Source of the DNA: Phanerodontia chrysosporium
Taxonomy: Eukaryota; Basidiomycota; Agaricomycetes; Polyporales; Phanerochaetaceae
Direction: 5' to 3'
DNA length: 64,000 bases
Assembly (NCBI GenBank): GCA_001910725.1
Contig: MJGA01000004.1
Coordinates: forward strand, 1,860,001 to 1,924,000
The position numbers and the translations under genes were made by a program. Below are positions 1 to 12,420 of the stretch, in pieces. Positions within the stretch are counted from its first letter, which is position 1. Each line of letters opens with the position of its first letter. The notes below the pieces were generated by a model, which searched no databases, had not been told where the DNA came from, and was given only the letters and a program-made list of their open reading frames with translations.

Positions 1-1540
1 CCACAACCTGCAAGCTGCCAATGCGGCAATGCTCGAAGTCGCGCGGGACACTGCCCACAAGCTCGGTGTGAAGCACCGTACCGAGACAATACCCTGGGGG
101 CACGAGCCTTTTCCGGCCAGGCCCGAGGCTGGCCAGCCTATTGAAGAGGTTGCCCGTTCGGCCCGCAGCACACGACTCTTCATGGCCATGCAGGCTTTGG
201 ATGCGCAATGCATAGCTTACGCGCATCATGCAGACGACCAGGTGGAGACCTCTATCATGCGTCTCATCAAGGGCAGTCAGATGTGGGGCGCTGCCGGGAT
301 GCTGCCGGTCCGCAGATGGGGGATGGGCTCGCCACAGGACATTGTGCCTGCTGGCGCAGCAGGCATGTTCAATTGGGTCATTCGACCGTTGTTGAACGTG
401 TCAAAGGTGAGATTTGCTCGCTGCTAGAACGAGCGTCACGCCAATGCGGACTAGGACAGGATCTTGGCAACATGTGAAGCGAACGAATTAGAATATGCGA
501 TCGACCTTACTAACTTCCAACCGGATATCACTCTGAGAAATTCTGTGCGGGCGTATCTCCAGGAAAGAGAGAACCAGCTTGCGTCCGGAGCGGTGAACTA
601 CTTTCACGTCTCTCTCGACTTATCCATGCTAAAGACCATTGTCTAGGATGCTATTGTTACGCCTAGCTGGTTAAATGAAGAAGATGCACAATCATATGAG
701 AAAGCCATTCAGAGACTTCAAGAGCTTGTATCTGGTACCGGAATCTTGTCAGACTTGCGCGAAGCAGCGAGGCAAGCCGGCAAAGAAGTCGAGCGGATAG
801 ACGTACAAGGTCGGGAGCCTTTACCTTCTGCCTCTTGCCTATAGCTCAGAGCCTCATCAGCTAGCAACGCAATGAGCCAATGCGTGCTTCCGTCGCCTCC
901 TTCCACAGTCATCCTCGCTCAAGAGGCGCTCTCGCAGGTCACCGACAACGACGTTCGACACGCCATTGTGCGCCGCATCCTGCGGTACGTCTCTCCAAAA
1001 CCATGGGGCTCAGTCGCGGCCGTCGCGCACGGTAAAACATCCAACATACAGAAGATCGTCGACAATCTCTGGACAAATTCTACACACGAAACGGCGCCGC
1101 TGACGCTCGGCGGCGACGTGCTCTGGACGCCCGCCGTGCTGGGGCGTGACGGCCAGCTCCGGCTACGCGCCCCGTTGCACGCGGACGAGCCCGCGCTTTG
1201 GGTGGCTCAGCGTGCGCCACCGACGCGCGCGCTCGAGCCAACGCTGACGGTCGACCTCACCGAGCAGCTGCGCACCTTCAGCGGCCCGCGCATGCTGTAC
1301 CTCTACGACAACCGCTTTTGGCTCAGGTTCGACAAGGAGTGGGCCGGCGAGGGGCTTTCTCTCGAGGAGGTGCTGCACCGTGGGCGCGTCGAGATCAGGC
1401 CGGACACGCAGTTCTACCTGCCGCAGGTGGTGTGGGTGCGAGAGGGCAAGGAGGATATATTCCTCGGACGCTATGCTCCGGCCTGGCGCGGTGTACCATG
1501 GATCCAGACCTGTGGCATACGTGTCCTCACCGTGTTGTAG
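1..1540 (+). CDS. PP-loop tRNA(Ile)-lysidine synthase-like protein (TilS/MesJ family), 5' end outside window
   Basis: The frame is open from the first base, so the true start and the ATP-binding SGGxDS loop lie upstream of the window. Readable exons are about 1-406, 455-592, 647-802 and 845-1540, joined in frame across introns of 42-54 nt with GT...AG ends. The motif AHHADDQVETSIMRL is typical of the PP-loop ATPase family that includes bacterial TilS, and the later segment LATCEANELEY...TLRNSVR also fits that family. Bacterial TilS makes lysidine at C34 of tRNA-Ile; the role of fungal nuclear homologues is less certain, and an organellar tRNA is an inference. The 3' end is uncertain: the straight reading stops at 1538-1540, but a further intron starting near 1491 would move the stop to about 1560-1650. 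Convergent with the SRP40 gene. Confidence 0.75.
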
Positions 1541-1656
1541 TACCGCACACTGGACCTTCGATTGGGGAGAAATCTAAGTGAGGACTTGGACGTCAATGTC
1601 CCCACGGATCCAAAACAAAATCTAACAGCTACACAAGATGCTTTAGATCTATGAGT

Positions 1657-3575
1657 TCAGTCAGTGAATTTGATACTGTGGCTTTCCATCTGTGCGGGAA
1701 TGAATATGCGAGTCTAAAGCAAAAGGTAGAGCCGAAGCTTACCGTAATCTCTCCGCCACGGTAGCTTCCCCGCTTCTTCTTGTTTTTCTCCTTTCGGAAG
1801 CCAGCACCACGGGTGACGATGAGATCTTGGCTTGCGCGAGCACCGTAGTCGTTTTGGGTGGCGAACTGGACCCTCAGGGTCAGCATGCTCCGTGTGTGAA
1901 AAACAAAAAAGGAATACGCACCCTTGATTCGAAGCTGTTATCCTTCAGACGTTCGTCGGCGAAGACGACCTTCTCGGGCTTGATGCGCGAGAAGCGTTCG
2001 CCAGGCGTGCGGGGCTGCTTGCCCTTCTTGCCATTCTGCTTCACCGAGCCGTTCGCCGTTGGCGTCTCGGACACCTCGCGCGAGGTGGATGCGGTCGCGG
2101 TCGCGACGGCGTCGCCGCCCTCCGTCGTGCGACGCTTCTTCGTGACGGTCTGCTCGTCCGTGTGCTTGCGGGCTCTGGCTTCGCCTCAGTCGCGGGCTTG
2201 GCGTCTTTTGCAGGCTTGATGTCTTTCGCGGGCTTCTTCTCGTCTTCAGAGCTTGACGAGTCCGAGTCCGAGTCCGAGTCCGAATCCGAGTCTGAAGAGC
2301 TGGAGGAAGAGCTCGAGCTGCTCTCGCCGTCGACCTCCATCTTCGTGTCATCCTTTTTAACTTCCTTCTTACCCTTCTTGCCGTCCTTCTTCTCGTCCTC
2401 ACTCTCACTATCACTGCTGCTCTCGTCGCTGCTCTCCTTCGACTCCTCCTCAGACTCACTGTCGCTCGAGTCCTCGCTGTCTCCCTCACTTCCACTGTCG
2501 CCATCGCTCTCGCTAGAGCTGCTCTCCGCCTTCTTCACTGACTTCTTCTCCTCCTTCGCAGCCTTGACCGGCTTCTCCTCGACGGTCTTCTGTTTATTCG
2601 TGACAACCTTCTTTGTCTTTCCAGCGGAAGATGTGCTGGACGAGCTCGAGCTCGAATCGCTGTCGCTGTCACTGTCCGAGTCGGAGGAAGAATCGGACTC
2701 CTTCTGCTCGCTGCCAGTGGTCAGCGTCTCGCTGGAGGCAACCGGTGGAGACTTTGGCTTGGGCTCGGCCTTCGCCACAGCCTTGGGTTTCTCCTCTTCT
2801 ACAAGGAAGTTTGAGCGTCATACTACAAATGTGTGCAGGGCAAACGCACCGGATTCAGAACTCGAGCTGTCAGAGCTGGAGTCGGAAGAGCTCGAAGACG
2901 AGCTGGACGCTGGGAGCTCACTTCAGTATTAAATTATATGGCGCATAGCACAACACTCACCCTTGGAAGATGACGCCTTTTTAGCCTTCTTCACAGTGTT
3001 CTTCGCCTCAGACTCGGAAGACGATCCCTTCTTCGGCTTCAGTGACTGCTTGCCTTCTTTTCCTTCTTTACCGCAGTACTGTCGGAGTCTTCAGAGCTTG
3101 AACTCGAGCTCGAACTGGACGAGGACGACGAAGAACCTGCACACGCATTAGAGCACGAATGGACGCCCTTACGAGGACTCACTATCAGAGTCAGAGTCAG
3201 AGTCAGAGCCGGAGTCGGAGTCTGAGCTCTTCTCGCTCCTGATGTAATCGCATTTGAGCACAACGTAGTAGGCAGAGACGGAGAATGCTCACGAGGACAC
3301 AACTGTGAGGGCTTTCCACATTTTAACTACCTCATCCATGGAAGGCCCTTCGGTCTCTACACCATCCTTCAGCACCACAACATCCTTTGCGGCAGCCTTA
3401 ACGGCTTCTGCGGCCTTGTTCTGCGACTGTTTCTTCAAGAACGAATAAATCAGCGTGTATGTTGCTGTAAGTATGTGCGTTTGTGTTAGTCCTTCCCATG
3501 TAGAACGTGTGACTACTTACCAGCGAGGTCGGCGGGCGTCGTCTCGGACTTTGTCTGCTTCTCCTTCTTCGCCAT
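1657..3575 (-). CDS. SRP40: Nopp140/SRP40-type nucleolar phosphoprotein
   Basis: Predicted chaperone-like nucleolar protein involved in snoRNP/ribosome biogenesis. Exon 1 (3521-3575) begins MAKKEKQTKSETTPADLA. Exon 2 continues with a LisH-like N-terminal segment (TYTLIYSFLKKQ...). The middle is several hundred residues of serine/aspartate/glutamate tracts with lysine-rich spacers, the expected CK2-phosphorylated region. The C-terminal SRP40 domain is clear: FSRIKPEKVVFADERLKDNSFESR, an intron, then YGARASQDLIVTRGAGFRKE and KKKRGSYRGGEIT. A last short exon ends ESHSIKFTD at a TGA on 1657-1659. One apparent frame break lies near 2166-2170, between the acidic region and the C-terminal domain; one extra base joins them. 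Long plus-strand frames over the serine tracts are shadows of this repetitive coding. The start is shared with a short intergenic region upstream of RIB4 (divergent). Confidence 0.9.
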
Positions 3576-3778
3576 TTTTGGTGCCGGATGGAATGTGGGC
3601 AAGTAGGAAGGGTATGTTATGACGAAGGCAGAGGGATGTGCACTTGAGCCAATGGCAGGGCAAATCCGCCAAATTTCGGTAAGCGCGCCTGTAAGCGCCA
3701 AATCAAAGCGTACAAACGCCCAGGTCTCGGTTACTCTAATGGGCGTCTGGGGCGTCTCTCCCGAAGTCCCGCACGACG

Positions 3779-4461
<683 letters not shown>

Positions 4462-4679
4462 AGGCGTAGTACTGAACTTCACCGGACTCTATAGCAAAGA
4501 CCGAAAGATGTATAAACAGGATGTAACTCATAAGCACCGTCTTGGAAAGGATGTAAAACTTCCACTCGGCGCGCGACATTACCCCGGTGCTTTGCGCGAT
4601 GGTCAAAATGACTCGGCTGTCACTTACTTGACTCCTCCTTCCTGCAACGCTCCGCCTCTGTAGTGCATTCCGCGCCGCC

Positions 4680-5853
4680 ATGTCGTCCAGGTCGTTCACC
4701 ATCCGCGTTCCGGCAACATCAGCCAATATCGGCCCCGGTTTTGATGTCGTGGGATTGTCACTATCTCTCTATCTCACTCTTACCGTCACCTTGAAGCCGC
4801 CGACTGCTTCTTCCCCTGCAGCTCCCCCTGTCATCACATATTCCGGCGAAGGCGCGGACGAAGTGCCCCTCGATGCATACAAAAACCTCACCACACGTGT
4901 TGCTCTCTATGTCCTCCGCTGCCATGGCATAGTGAGATTCCCCGCAAATCTCACCATCCATGCTCAAAACGAGATCCCGTTCGGTCGTGGCCTCGGCTCA
5001 TCTGGCGCAGCGGTCATTGCAGGAGTCCTCCTAGGCAATGAAATCGGCCAGCTCAACCTTTCCACGGAGCGGATGCTTGACTTCGCCCTGATGGTCGAGA
5101 GGCATCCGGACAACGTGACTGCTGCCCTTGTCGGTGGTTTCGTCGGGTCCTACTTGCGCGAGCTGGACGAGGCCGCGACGGAGGCTGCTAGTGTCCCTCT
5201 CAGCGAAGTCCTTCCGGAGTACCCTCCCGATGCTGGTGAGGACTGGGGCCTCAATCCTCCACAACCACCATTCGGCATTGGGCACTATGTCCGCTTCGGA
5301 TGGTCGAAGAGTGTGAAGGCCATCGCGATCATCCCGAGGTTTGAGCTGAGCACTGCAAAGGCGCGGGAGGTACTGCCACAGAGCTATTCTCGCAAGGATC
5401 TGGTAAGTTTTTTTAGCCACAGCAACGTGACCTTAAGCGTTGACTCCTGTCCGCAGGTCTTCAATCTGCAGCGTCTAGCTGTGCTTACAACAGCACTCGC
5501 GCAAGACCCGCCAGATGCCGAGCTGATTTACGAAGCAATGAAAGACAAGGTTCACCAGCCTTACAGGAAGGCTTTGGTATGTCACGCGACCCACTCATGC
5601 TTTGCCGTTCGACTGAGACGCTTCCGCAGATTCCTGGTCTTCCAGAAGTCACCTCCAATATCACTCCTTCGAGTCATCCAGGCTTGCTCGGTATTTGCCT
5701 TTCAGGTGCAGGACCAACCATCCTGGCTCTGGCCACCAAGGATTCGATCTCATTGCAGAAGATGCTCGCGCCATATTCAGGGAGAAGGGAATTGAGGTTG
5801 ATTGGAAGGTGCTCGAGGTAGTTGGTGGTAGCGTGGTTCAGCAGAGCAAGTGA
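4680..5853 (+). CDS. THR1: Homoserine kinase (GHMP kinase family)
   Basis: Phosphorylates L-homoserine with ATP in threonine synthesis; cytosolic. Starts MSSRSFTIRVPATSANIGPGFD, the typical N-terminus of the family. The ATP-binding GHMP loop is visible as PFGRGLGSSGAAV at about residues 98-110, followed by VERHPDNV. The late motif CLSGAGPTILALAT is the GHMP C-terminal glycine loop. Three exons; introns at about 5404-5457 (gtaagt...ccgcag) and 5578-5630 (gtatgt...cgcag). The unshifted frame stops at 5819-5821, but one base added near 5740 opens the expected tail (FDLIAEDARAIF ... VVGGSVVQQSK) ending at the TGA on 5851-5853, so I use that end. Tandem with RIB4, 218 bp apart. Confidence 0.93.
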
Positions 5854-6821
5854 TGATCACACCTCACCTTCTCTCATCAAAACTACGGCACTTGCTCATA
5901 CAGAGATACGACCTCATAGAAACCAAAAGTATATACCGCTCTTGCTATCACCGCGGAGTCCATTGCCACAATAGTTGTAGGCCAGACTGTTAGAACCCAT
6001 TCTTCTCATGCTTTTCTGTGCCCGATTTACACGTCCCTGCTTATCTGTCTTATGTTACTTTTCATTCGTGGTGTGTCCTTCACTTGCATTTGCCGAAGGT
6101 CGTCTGTCCGGTCTCCGGCCGCATTGACTTGGGTTGGAGGACTGGCGCGCATTCTGGACAGACTGAATGGGCCCGAACCACTCGTCTGTACCTACTGAGA
6201 CCAAATGAACAGAAGACGACCTAGGAAGTTGCAAAGCAATGATTGCTTCGTACTCTGCAAAATGAGCGACTCGGATGTGGCGTCCTTGCCTCCGTGACTT
6301 CCGTTAAAGGATAGTCACACCTTTGTGGCGCCCGTCACGCTGGAACCGCAGGCTTTCGTTCTCTTTGTCGGCCGGTCGAGTAATGTACAGGAGTGTAAGC
6401 TGATCAACAAGCGTTGTCATTGACGACTCTGCGTTGGCCGAGCTCAACTCGAGTTTTTATCCCTGTTGGGACATTGATTCCGTCATCATTCGGCTGCATC
6501 TACCGCCTTCAAGAAACTGCTTCGCACAATATGAGTCCGCGTAGTTCCTCTCCGCATTCAGACTATACTGCAGACTTGTTCGTCCAAGTCACGATCTTGT
6601 GTAATGGACAACGAGTCTCCTTGGCGTGATCTATGGGCGCCTATTTCGTCAGGCTCCTTTTCCCGAGCTCGCGCGGCGTCGATGCAAGAGACGCCATGCC
6701 TTGCTTCCAGCTCTTCACCACACTCTCAGCTCAGCTCGTCCACTACCCTTCTGCAGGGTAAATAATAAGGTCTCAACATCTCCACAGATACTTGAGACAC
6801 GTCCCAGATCCCTCCAACAAA
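5854..6821. other. Intergenic, THR1 3' side and GTR1 promoter region
   Basis: About 970 bp with only short open frames in all phases and no recognisable protein. The part nearest 6822 presumably holds the GTR1 promoter and 5' leader; I see no clear TATA box. Confidence 0.6.
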
Positions 6822-8086
6822 ATGAAGAAAAAGGTGCGTTTGCCCGACTGTCTGTGCTCAGGGACGCCCAGTGATATGCTTCACGCCGCAGGTTTTGCTT
6901 ATGGGGGCGTCAGGGAGTGGGAAAACATCAATGAGATCTTTGATTTTGTGAGTAGCAGTTGCGTACGTTCACCGATTGTGCCGACTCAGCCTACCAGTTC
7001 AAACAACCCCGCCTCCCTAACTACTCGCCTCGGCGCGACCATAGACGTCGAACAGAACCATGTCCGCTTCCTCGGCGACCTGATCCTCAATCTCTGGGAC
7101 TGCGGAGGACAAGATGCGTTTATGGACTCGTACCTGTCGACGCAGCAGTCCACTATCTTCCAGCACGTCGGTGTGCTCATCTACGTCTTCGAGGTCGAGA
7201 GCCGGAGCGTGCAGCGCGACCTGGAGTACTACATGGAATGTCTGCACGCACTCAAGAAGTTCAGTCCGGAAGCCGCAGTGTTCCTGCTTGTGCATAAGAT
7301 GGATTTGGTCCGCCCGCCGAGGGGTCCTGTGCTGGAGAAGAAGGCGGCAGAGCTGAGGGCAGCTAGTGGCGACACTCAGATTACTGTGTTCGGCACGAGC
7401 ATATACGATGAGAGCCTGTATAAGGTGCGTAAGCTGCTCAGTTGACCGTTATCGGCTCACTCATTCGGCTCTGGTAGGCCTGGTCGCGGATAGTACACAC
7501 CCTGATACCTAACGCATCCGTCCTTACGCGACACCTGGGGAAGCTCGCCGATGCGTGTAACGCAACGGAAGTGGTTCTATTCGAGCGCACCACGTTCCTG
7601 GTTATCGCCACATCTGCTCAGCAGCCTCCTTCGCCGCCAGCACCTGCGCTTTCTGAATTACCCCAAACACCCCCTAGGACAGGCACAACGCCGTCATCGC
7701 TCTCCAGCTTTGGGTCGCATACCGAACACGGCTCTCTCATACAACAAGAAGACGATAGCGACCCTCACAAGCTGGAGCCGACGCGATACGAGCGGACATC
7801 TGAGCTAATCAAGGCCTTCAAGCACTCATGCACCCGCGTCCGGGAAGAATTCCACGCGCTCGAGATGGAGCTTGCAGACTTCACGGCGGTATTAGACGAG
7901 CTGACCAAGAATACGTATGTTCTCATCGTGGCCCATGATCCTACCGTCGGTGAGTGCCTTTTTTCCGCCGTATCGTGTTATCGATAGTCTGACTCCACCG
8001 GTACAGAAACGGCTGCCTTGAGGATGAACATCAGACTTGCTCGGAAGAAGTTCGAGGAACTCCAAAGCGATAGTTTGCTCACCTAG
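6822..8086 (+). CDS. GTR1: Rag-family GTPase Gtr1 (RagA/B type), TORC1 activator
   Basis: Small GTPase of the vacuolar/lysosomal EGO (Rag) complex that signals amino-acid sufficiency to TORC1. Five exons: a 12-nt first exon (MKKK), then 6892-6947, 6998-7424, 7478-7949 and 8007-8086. Exon 2 encodes the P-loop GASGSGKTS, so the nucleotide-binding motif is only seen after splicing. TRLGATIDVEQNHVRF is the switch I region, LNLWDCGGQDAFMDSY is switch II, and VHKMDL is the base-specific motif. The C-terminal roadblock-like half follows (FERTTFLVIATS, ELIKAFKHSCTRVREEF), with a proline/serine-rich insert of about 45 residues between. Ends ARKKFEELQSDSLLT. No frame problem seen. Convergent with DAD3. 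Confidence 0.95.
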
Positions 8087-8267
8087 TGATGATTCTCATA
8101 ATGCGGACCTTCATGTGTTGTATCTATCCACGCAATTGGCGAATGCTGTATACCCGATCGTGAATGCACAATGGATTTTGCCTCATGTTTTGCATCCTCT
8201 CACACAAGGACGATGATCATCCAGTTGTAAAGCGTAAGCTACCTCATCCTATGGACAATGGGCTGTC

Positions 8268-8720
8268 TTATTGCATAATGGTATCATCGGCAGTCTGGTC
8301 TAGGTATACAGGCGTACTATCGTCTGCAGGCTGTTCATTAATCACCGCCCAGACTGATGCCTTGAACTGATGTTGTCGTAAACAGGGACGTATTAGAGCT
8401 CGTTGCTGCGGTGTAAACTGCGCGACGACGCACCAAAGTGAGGACGAGCCCCATTTTCATCTCGAGCGTCCGGAGACGCTTCAGCAGGGTCTCGTCTGGA
8501 GCCTCGCTCAGGCGGCGTGTCTCTGCGACAAGCTAGATCGCCGTGTGAGCGCGGCGGACAGTCAGCTATGCGCGCGTACGCGGGCGCAGGCACGCACCTC
8601 CTTCACGTTCTGCGCGAGCCTCGCGTACTGCCAGAGGACGTCCGCCTCGAGCTCGCTCAGGCCGGGCTGGCCCTCGTACGGGTTCGCGTCGTGTATGCTG
8701 CTCGCCAGCGCGCTCGCCAT
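8268..8720 (-). CDS. DAD3: DASH/Dam1 complex subunit DAD3
   Basis: Kinetochore protein of the DASH ring that couples chromosomes to spindle microtubules. It is a small gene (106 residues) hidden in three exons, 8598-8720, 8434-8532 and 8268-8366, joined in phase 0 through introns with gtgcgt donors. Reads MASALASSIHD..., then NPYEGQPGLSELEADVLWQY, ARLAQNVKE | LVAETRRLSEAPDETLLKRL, LEMKMGLVLTL | FKASVWAVINEQ. These are the conserved DAD3 signatures (ALxxLExxVLWxYAKL type, LVLTLFKASVW). Exon lengths are exact codon multiples (123, 99 and 99 nt including stop). No single open frame is longer than about 70 codons, so the gene is easily missed. Confidence 0.93.
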
Positions 8721-8850
8721 GGGTCCGTCGCGTCCGTGGGTGTCCGTGCGGGCCTAGGTCCACATGAACGGTCACCCGAGCGTGAGTGTCGGAGGCAAGG
8801 GGACGCGCCTCGGACTCGCAGCGGGCCTGCGATCCAGGCGCCCGCGGAGA

Positions 8851-9000
8851 TTACGGGCGCCTGCGGATGTGCTCCTCCCTGCTCGACGCGACCACGACCT
8901 CCGCGTGTTTGATGCCGCCGCGCTGCAGAGACAATTGGCTCTGCCTCATGTCCGCCAGGCCCTGCTCGTCCTGCGCGTGCTGCTGGTCCGAACATGCCAT
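8851..9000 (-). CDS. Small unassigned open frame, possibly a first exon
   Basis: An ATG on 8998-9000 opens a 49-codon frame rich in Gln, Arg and Glu (ACSDQQHAQDEQ ... SLQRGGIKHAEVVVASSREE) that stops at 8851-8853. A gtaatc donor near its end could join it to something downstream, but I could not find a convincing partner exon. It lies just upstream of DAD3 on the same strand. I do not recognise the protein, and it may be chance in GC-rich DNA. Confidence 0.2.
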   Translation of the reverse strand: MACSDQQHAQDEQGLADMRQSQLSLQRGGIKHAEVVVASSREEHIRRRP

Positions 9001-11102
9001 CCTAGGGAGCTAGCGGCCCTGTGTCCCTACACGAGGCCTTGCCCAGGGCGTCCGACCTGGATTGCGGCGCATTTCGCTCGTATTTTTGGCGTACATGGGG
9101 ACCTACGCGCCGACCGCACGGGGATCCCCAAACCAGGTGAGCTGAGGCGGCGTTTCATTTGGCCTCTCGTGAGCTCATCGATGCCGTCTGAGAAAGTCGT
9201 CCAGCAGGCACGTCGTATGAGATGCCCTCGGTCATATGTCGTGGAACGCCGCATTCGAGCGCAGCCGTTCCGTGCATCCGTTGGACTTTTTTCCAGGTCT
9301 TCTCATGGGTTGTCAACCGCATGCAACGCAGATTGCTATCTGCGACATGCCAGGATCAGTCGACCAGCTCTGAGCGATATCTGCGCCGCTGTGAACTAAA
9401 TCACGGCAAGATCACATCAAGTGGCCGTGTGCACAGGGAAAAGTCGAGTAGCTGCGCGAGGACAGCTGTCTGACATTGCTGTCCATTCCTTAGGCTGTCA
9501 CCGCGCCATTCGCAGCAGTAGCCACACGATTTATTGTTCTTTAGCGAAGAAAAATGCTCTGTCGCAAACTGCTCCGCTTACGCTGTCTCATGGCCACCGC
9601 CGTACATTTTAGGCACCTTCAAAGACGTCGCGGATCTTTGTCGCGGGTGAGGTCTCTCGATTGTTCGAAGCTTTGAGCCTTTGACTCACCACCATGCCTG
9701 CAGTCTCCATTTCCCGGGACCTGTCTCATGGGTGATATCATCGCTAGTAAACATCGATAGCCAGCAAAGGGTCACCCATGCCGTGCTGCTCGGGATGCGT
9801 CCGCCGACCATTGTCCCTGCGGCAGCGTACGATGCGTAGCCCGGGTGCTTGGGACACCGCCTCGCGACATTGACGCCGCCAGAGCGTCATCCCCGAGGCC
9901 TGCATATGGTGCGACTGGCATCACCGAACCATACTGGTTTATTTGGGTTCTGCTTCTGCAACACGTAGATTTCCGACGATAACTTCTCCACCCAGCAGTG
10001 CCGAATCGTGACAATGGTGGGAAGAGTGCGGCATGCGAAAGGCTGATCTCCCTGGAGTAGCAAGTTAGGTGGCAGCATGCTCGGTGTGCTATCCTGGTAA
10101 GGATAGGCGGGCAGGGTCGCTATGTGAGTGCCGGGGTACTCGGTACGACACATAATACCATGCTGACATGTCTTCATAGGATAGCGTTTCGGGCGTAAAC
10201 ACGAGGAGGGCGCTTTGGGTGGAAACACGGTGGACAGAGCTGCGCTGTGCACGCTTCGAGCAGGTCGATCCCGACTGACAGGAGTCGCCCGACGTCGCGA
10301 CCGCTCTCTACCGCTTCGCCGCGCAGGTCGCTCTGCTGCCGAGCGAAGCGTGCTCCATAGTAGGGCAGCTGTGCGCTGCGAGCGCGCTCTCGGCCCTGGT
10401 GCATCCATTGGTCGCTAGAGGGGATAGTTAACACGAGCCAGGGAGGAAGAATGGATATTTCTTGTGTAGCCGTCGCGGTTGTTGGCCCTTGTGGGTCCTG
10501 CCGACAGATGCGCTTTTTGTGGGAGCACCCGGAGGCCGAGGAGATGGGTGCGTCGGCGGACTGAGGCGCGATCGGGATGTGAGACAAGGCGGCGGGGACG
10601 GCAGGAGGAATATTCTGAATATTTGGGTGAGAATGATAAATGAGATGGGCAGGGGACGCGGGACACGAGGCGGTGGTCGTGAACGGTGCTAGCGAGAGAA
10701 CAATAAGGGCGGCCGGAAAAGGCGAGGCGTGGCGCCGGAAAGCAGGTCTCGCTGGATTTCAAATCAATTCTGGGCAGCGTCCGCCAGATTACTCTCCTCT
10801 CCTTTTCCAATCCGTCTCCTTGTCGTCCGTCGTCAACAAGATCTCTCAAGCAGGCCTCGCCCATACTTCTCTTCTTCCAAACAGTATTTCTCGCCTAATT
10901 TTTGTGCTATATATCCCCACCCGCTCGCGCTCCCTTCCTCCTGACCCGGCCCCTCATCTGATCTTCCGCCTTCCAGTGTCTCGCAATTGTCATTGACTTT
11001 CATCCTTGTCCCGTCTGCTGGATCGCCCTTTCCATTCCCAGGGGTCTCCTGCTGCCGCTCGCTGCGTTTCGCCACTCGAAAACAAAACAAAAGCACGCAC
11101 AC
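9001..11102. other. Gene-poor region upstream of the BTB gene
   Basis: About 2.1 kb. Open frames up to about 210 codons occur (for example 8764-9399 plus and 9887-10408 minus), but they are Arg/Pro/Ser-rich frames of GC-rich DNA without any motif I recognise. I find no tRNA. The last 200 bp form a pyrimidine-rich promoter and leader for the BTB gene. Confidence 0.5.
10908..10914 (+). promoter_or_regulatory. TATA-like box of the BTB gene
   Basis: TATATAT lies 189-195 bp upstream of the ATG at 11103 and is followed by a long CT-rich leader. Position and context fit a core promoter; inferred. Confidence 0.4.
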
Positions 11103-12420
11103 ATGTTCCAAACGCGCCAGGGCAATTGTGTCCTAGGATCCGACGCCCAAGCTATAAGGCTCTCCGAACAGGGCCCTGCACCCGAGGCGAGCTCCCATCC
11201 CTCAGGGCGCCCCTCTCCTGGCCCGGACCCCCGCTGCACCGCGCCCCGCCGTGCAATGCACTCCTTCGTGCCCCGCCCCTTCCCCCCGCCCTCGCTTGCC
11301 AACGTCCCGGTCGAGTACATCATCGACCAGTTGCACAACCTCGCTCCCCACTACTGGAGCAAGCCAGAGACCGCGGACTGTTCCATCAGTGCGTTCTAGC
11401 CCTTCATATAACTCTAATATCCTCAAGCTTTTACTCTTTAGTCGTTCCGCTCGATGGTGTCCTCCGCAACGCCGCACACCCTCCGCGTTCGTCTGGCGCG
11501 ACTCCTGATCCGTTCTCGGGCGTGTGCTCGCCACAGGATCCTGCCGCGCACAACCAGAGGGTCTCCGAGCCCAACGTCCGCCCTGCGCCACGGATGGTCA
11601 TGAAGGTACGCGTCTAGACTGCTCCCATGGCGCTGCACACTAACCTTCCATTGTGCAGCTCCATATTGACTACCTCTCTGCGCACTCCACGCTCCTCCGG
11701 GGTCTCTTCAGTGGGACGTCCCCTGTCGATCTCATCCCTTCGTCGCCTCAGGCAACCCCTCGCGGCTCGTTCTTCCACCTGCCCATTCCGCCAGATCCTG
11801 AGCACGAGATGTCGAAGCCGTCTGCGGCGCGCGGGCTTCCGATAGCCCCTCTGCTTCCCCGCCTGCTGCCCTCTTCCCCGACACATCCAACAGTGTACCT
11901 TCCTGTGCCTGACCCTTCGTCCCTTCGCCTTCTCATTCATTACATGTACTTCGGATCGACGACCTACATCGAGGAAGCCCTCGACGAGGGCACCGTCGCC
12001 TGGGAAGGTCTCGCGCGCAACGTCGAGTTCCTCGGCATGGGCATGGACATCAAGGTCTGTCTCGGGCGCTGGTACGGCCGGTGGCGCCGCGGGCGCAGCG
12101 GCGACGTTGCCGAGAACCTCAGCACATACGCGTACTACGACGAGGACTCGAGCGACAGTGACGACGACAGCTATTTCGACAGCGACGAGGACGAGGTGAT
12201 GGCGCCGTCCTCGGTGACGACAGCGTCGCTGGAGGACGACGGCATGGACATCGAGGACTCGCTCCGCGCAGCGAAGCTCGACACGGCGCGCGGCCGCCAG
12301 CGCACGCAGCGCCGGCTGGGGCACGCGATATCCGACCCAGGACCCATTCGTGGCCGGCGGTCACACGCTGTCCCACACACCTCGCACTCGTCGTCACCCA
12401 CCCGCATGCAGGCGGATTGA
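11103..12420 (+). CDS. BTB/POZ-domain protein of fungal type
   Basis: Three exons, about 11103-11388, 11442-11605 and 11659-12420. After a Pro/Ser-rich N-terminus comes VPVEYIIDQLHNLAPHYWSK. The BTB-like core follows, interrupted by introns and a long Pro/Ser insert: VPLDGVLRNAAH ... LHIDYLSAHSTLLRGLFSG ... VYLPVPDPSSLRLLIHYMYFG ... WEGLARNVEFLGM. The C-terminus is acidic (DEDSSDSDDDS) then Arg/Ser-rich. Proteins of this type are common in agaricomycetes and usually lack assigned function; substrate adaptor or transcriptional roles are possible but not shown. An internal in-frame ATG at 11257 is an alternative start. Confidence 0.75.

Noticed and set aside
2162..2932. Long plus-strand frame rich in Ser/Leu/Glu
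   Set aside because: Complement of the serine/acidic repeats of the SRP40 gene; the minus strand has family motifs, this frame has none.
8764..9399. 211-codon plus-strand frame
   Set aside because: Arg/Pro-rich, no motif, overlaps nothing conserved; typical chance frame in GC-rich DNA.
9887..10408. 173-codon minus-strand frame
   Set aside because: Mixed composition without domain or splice logic; not supported.
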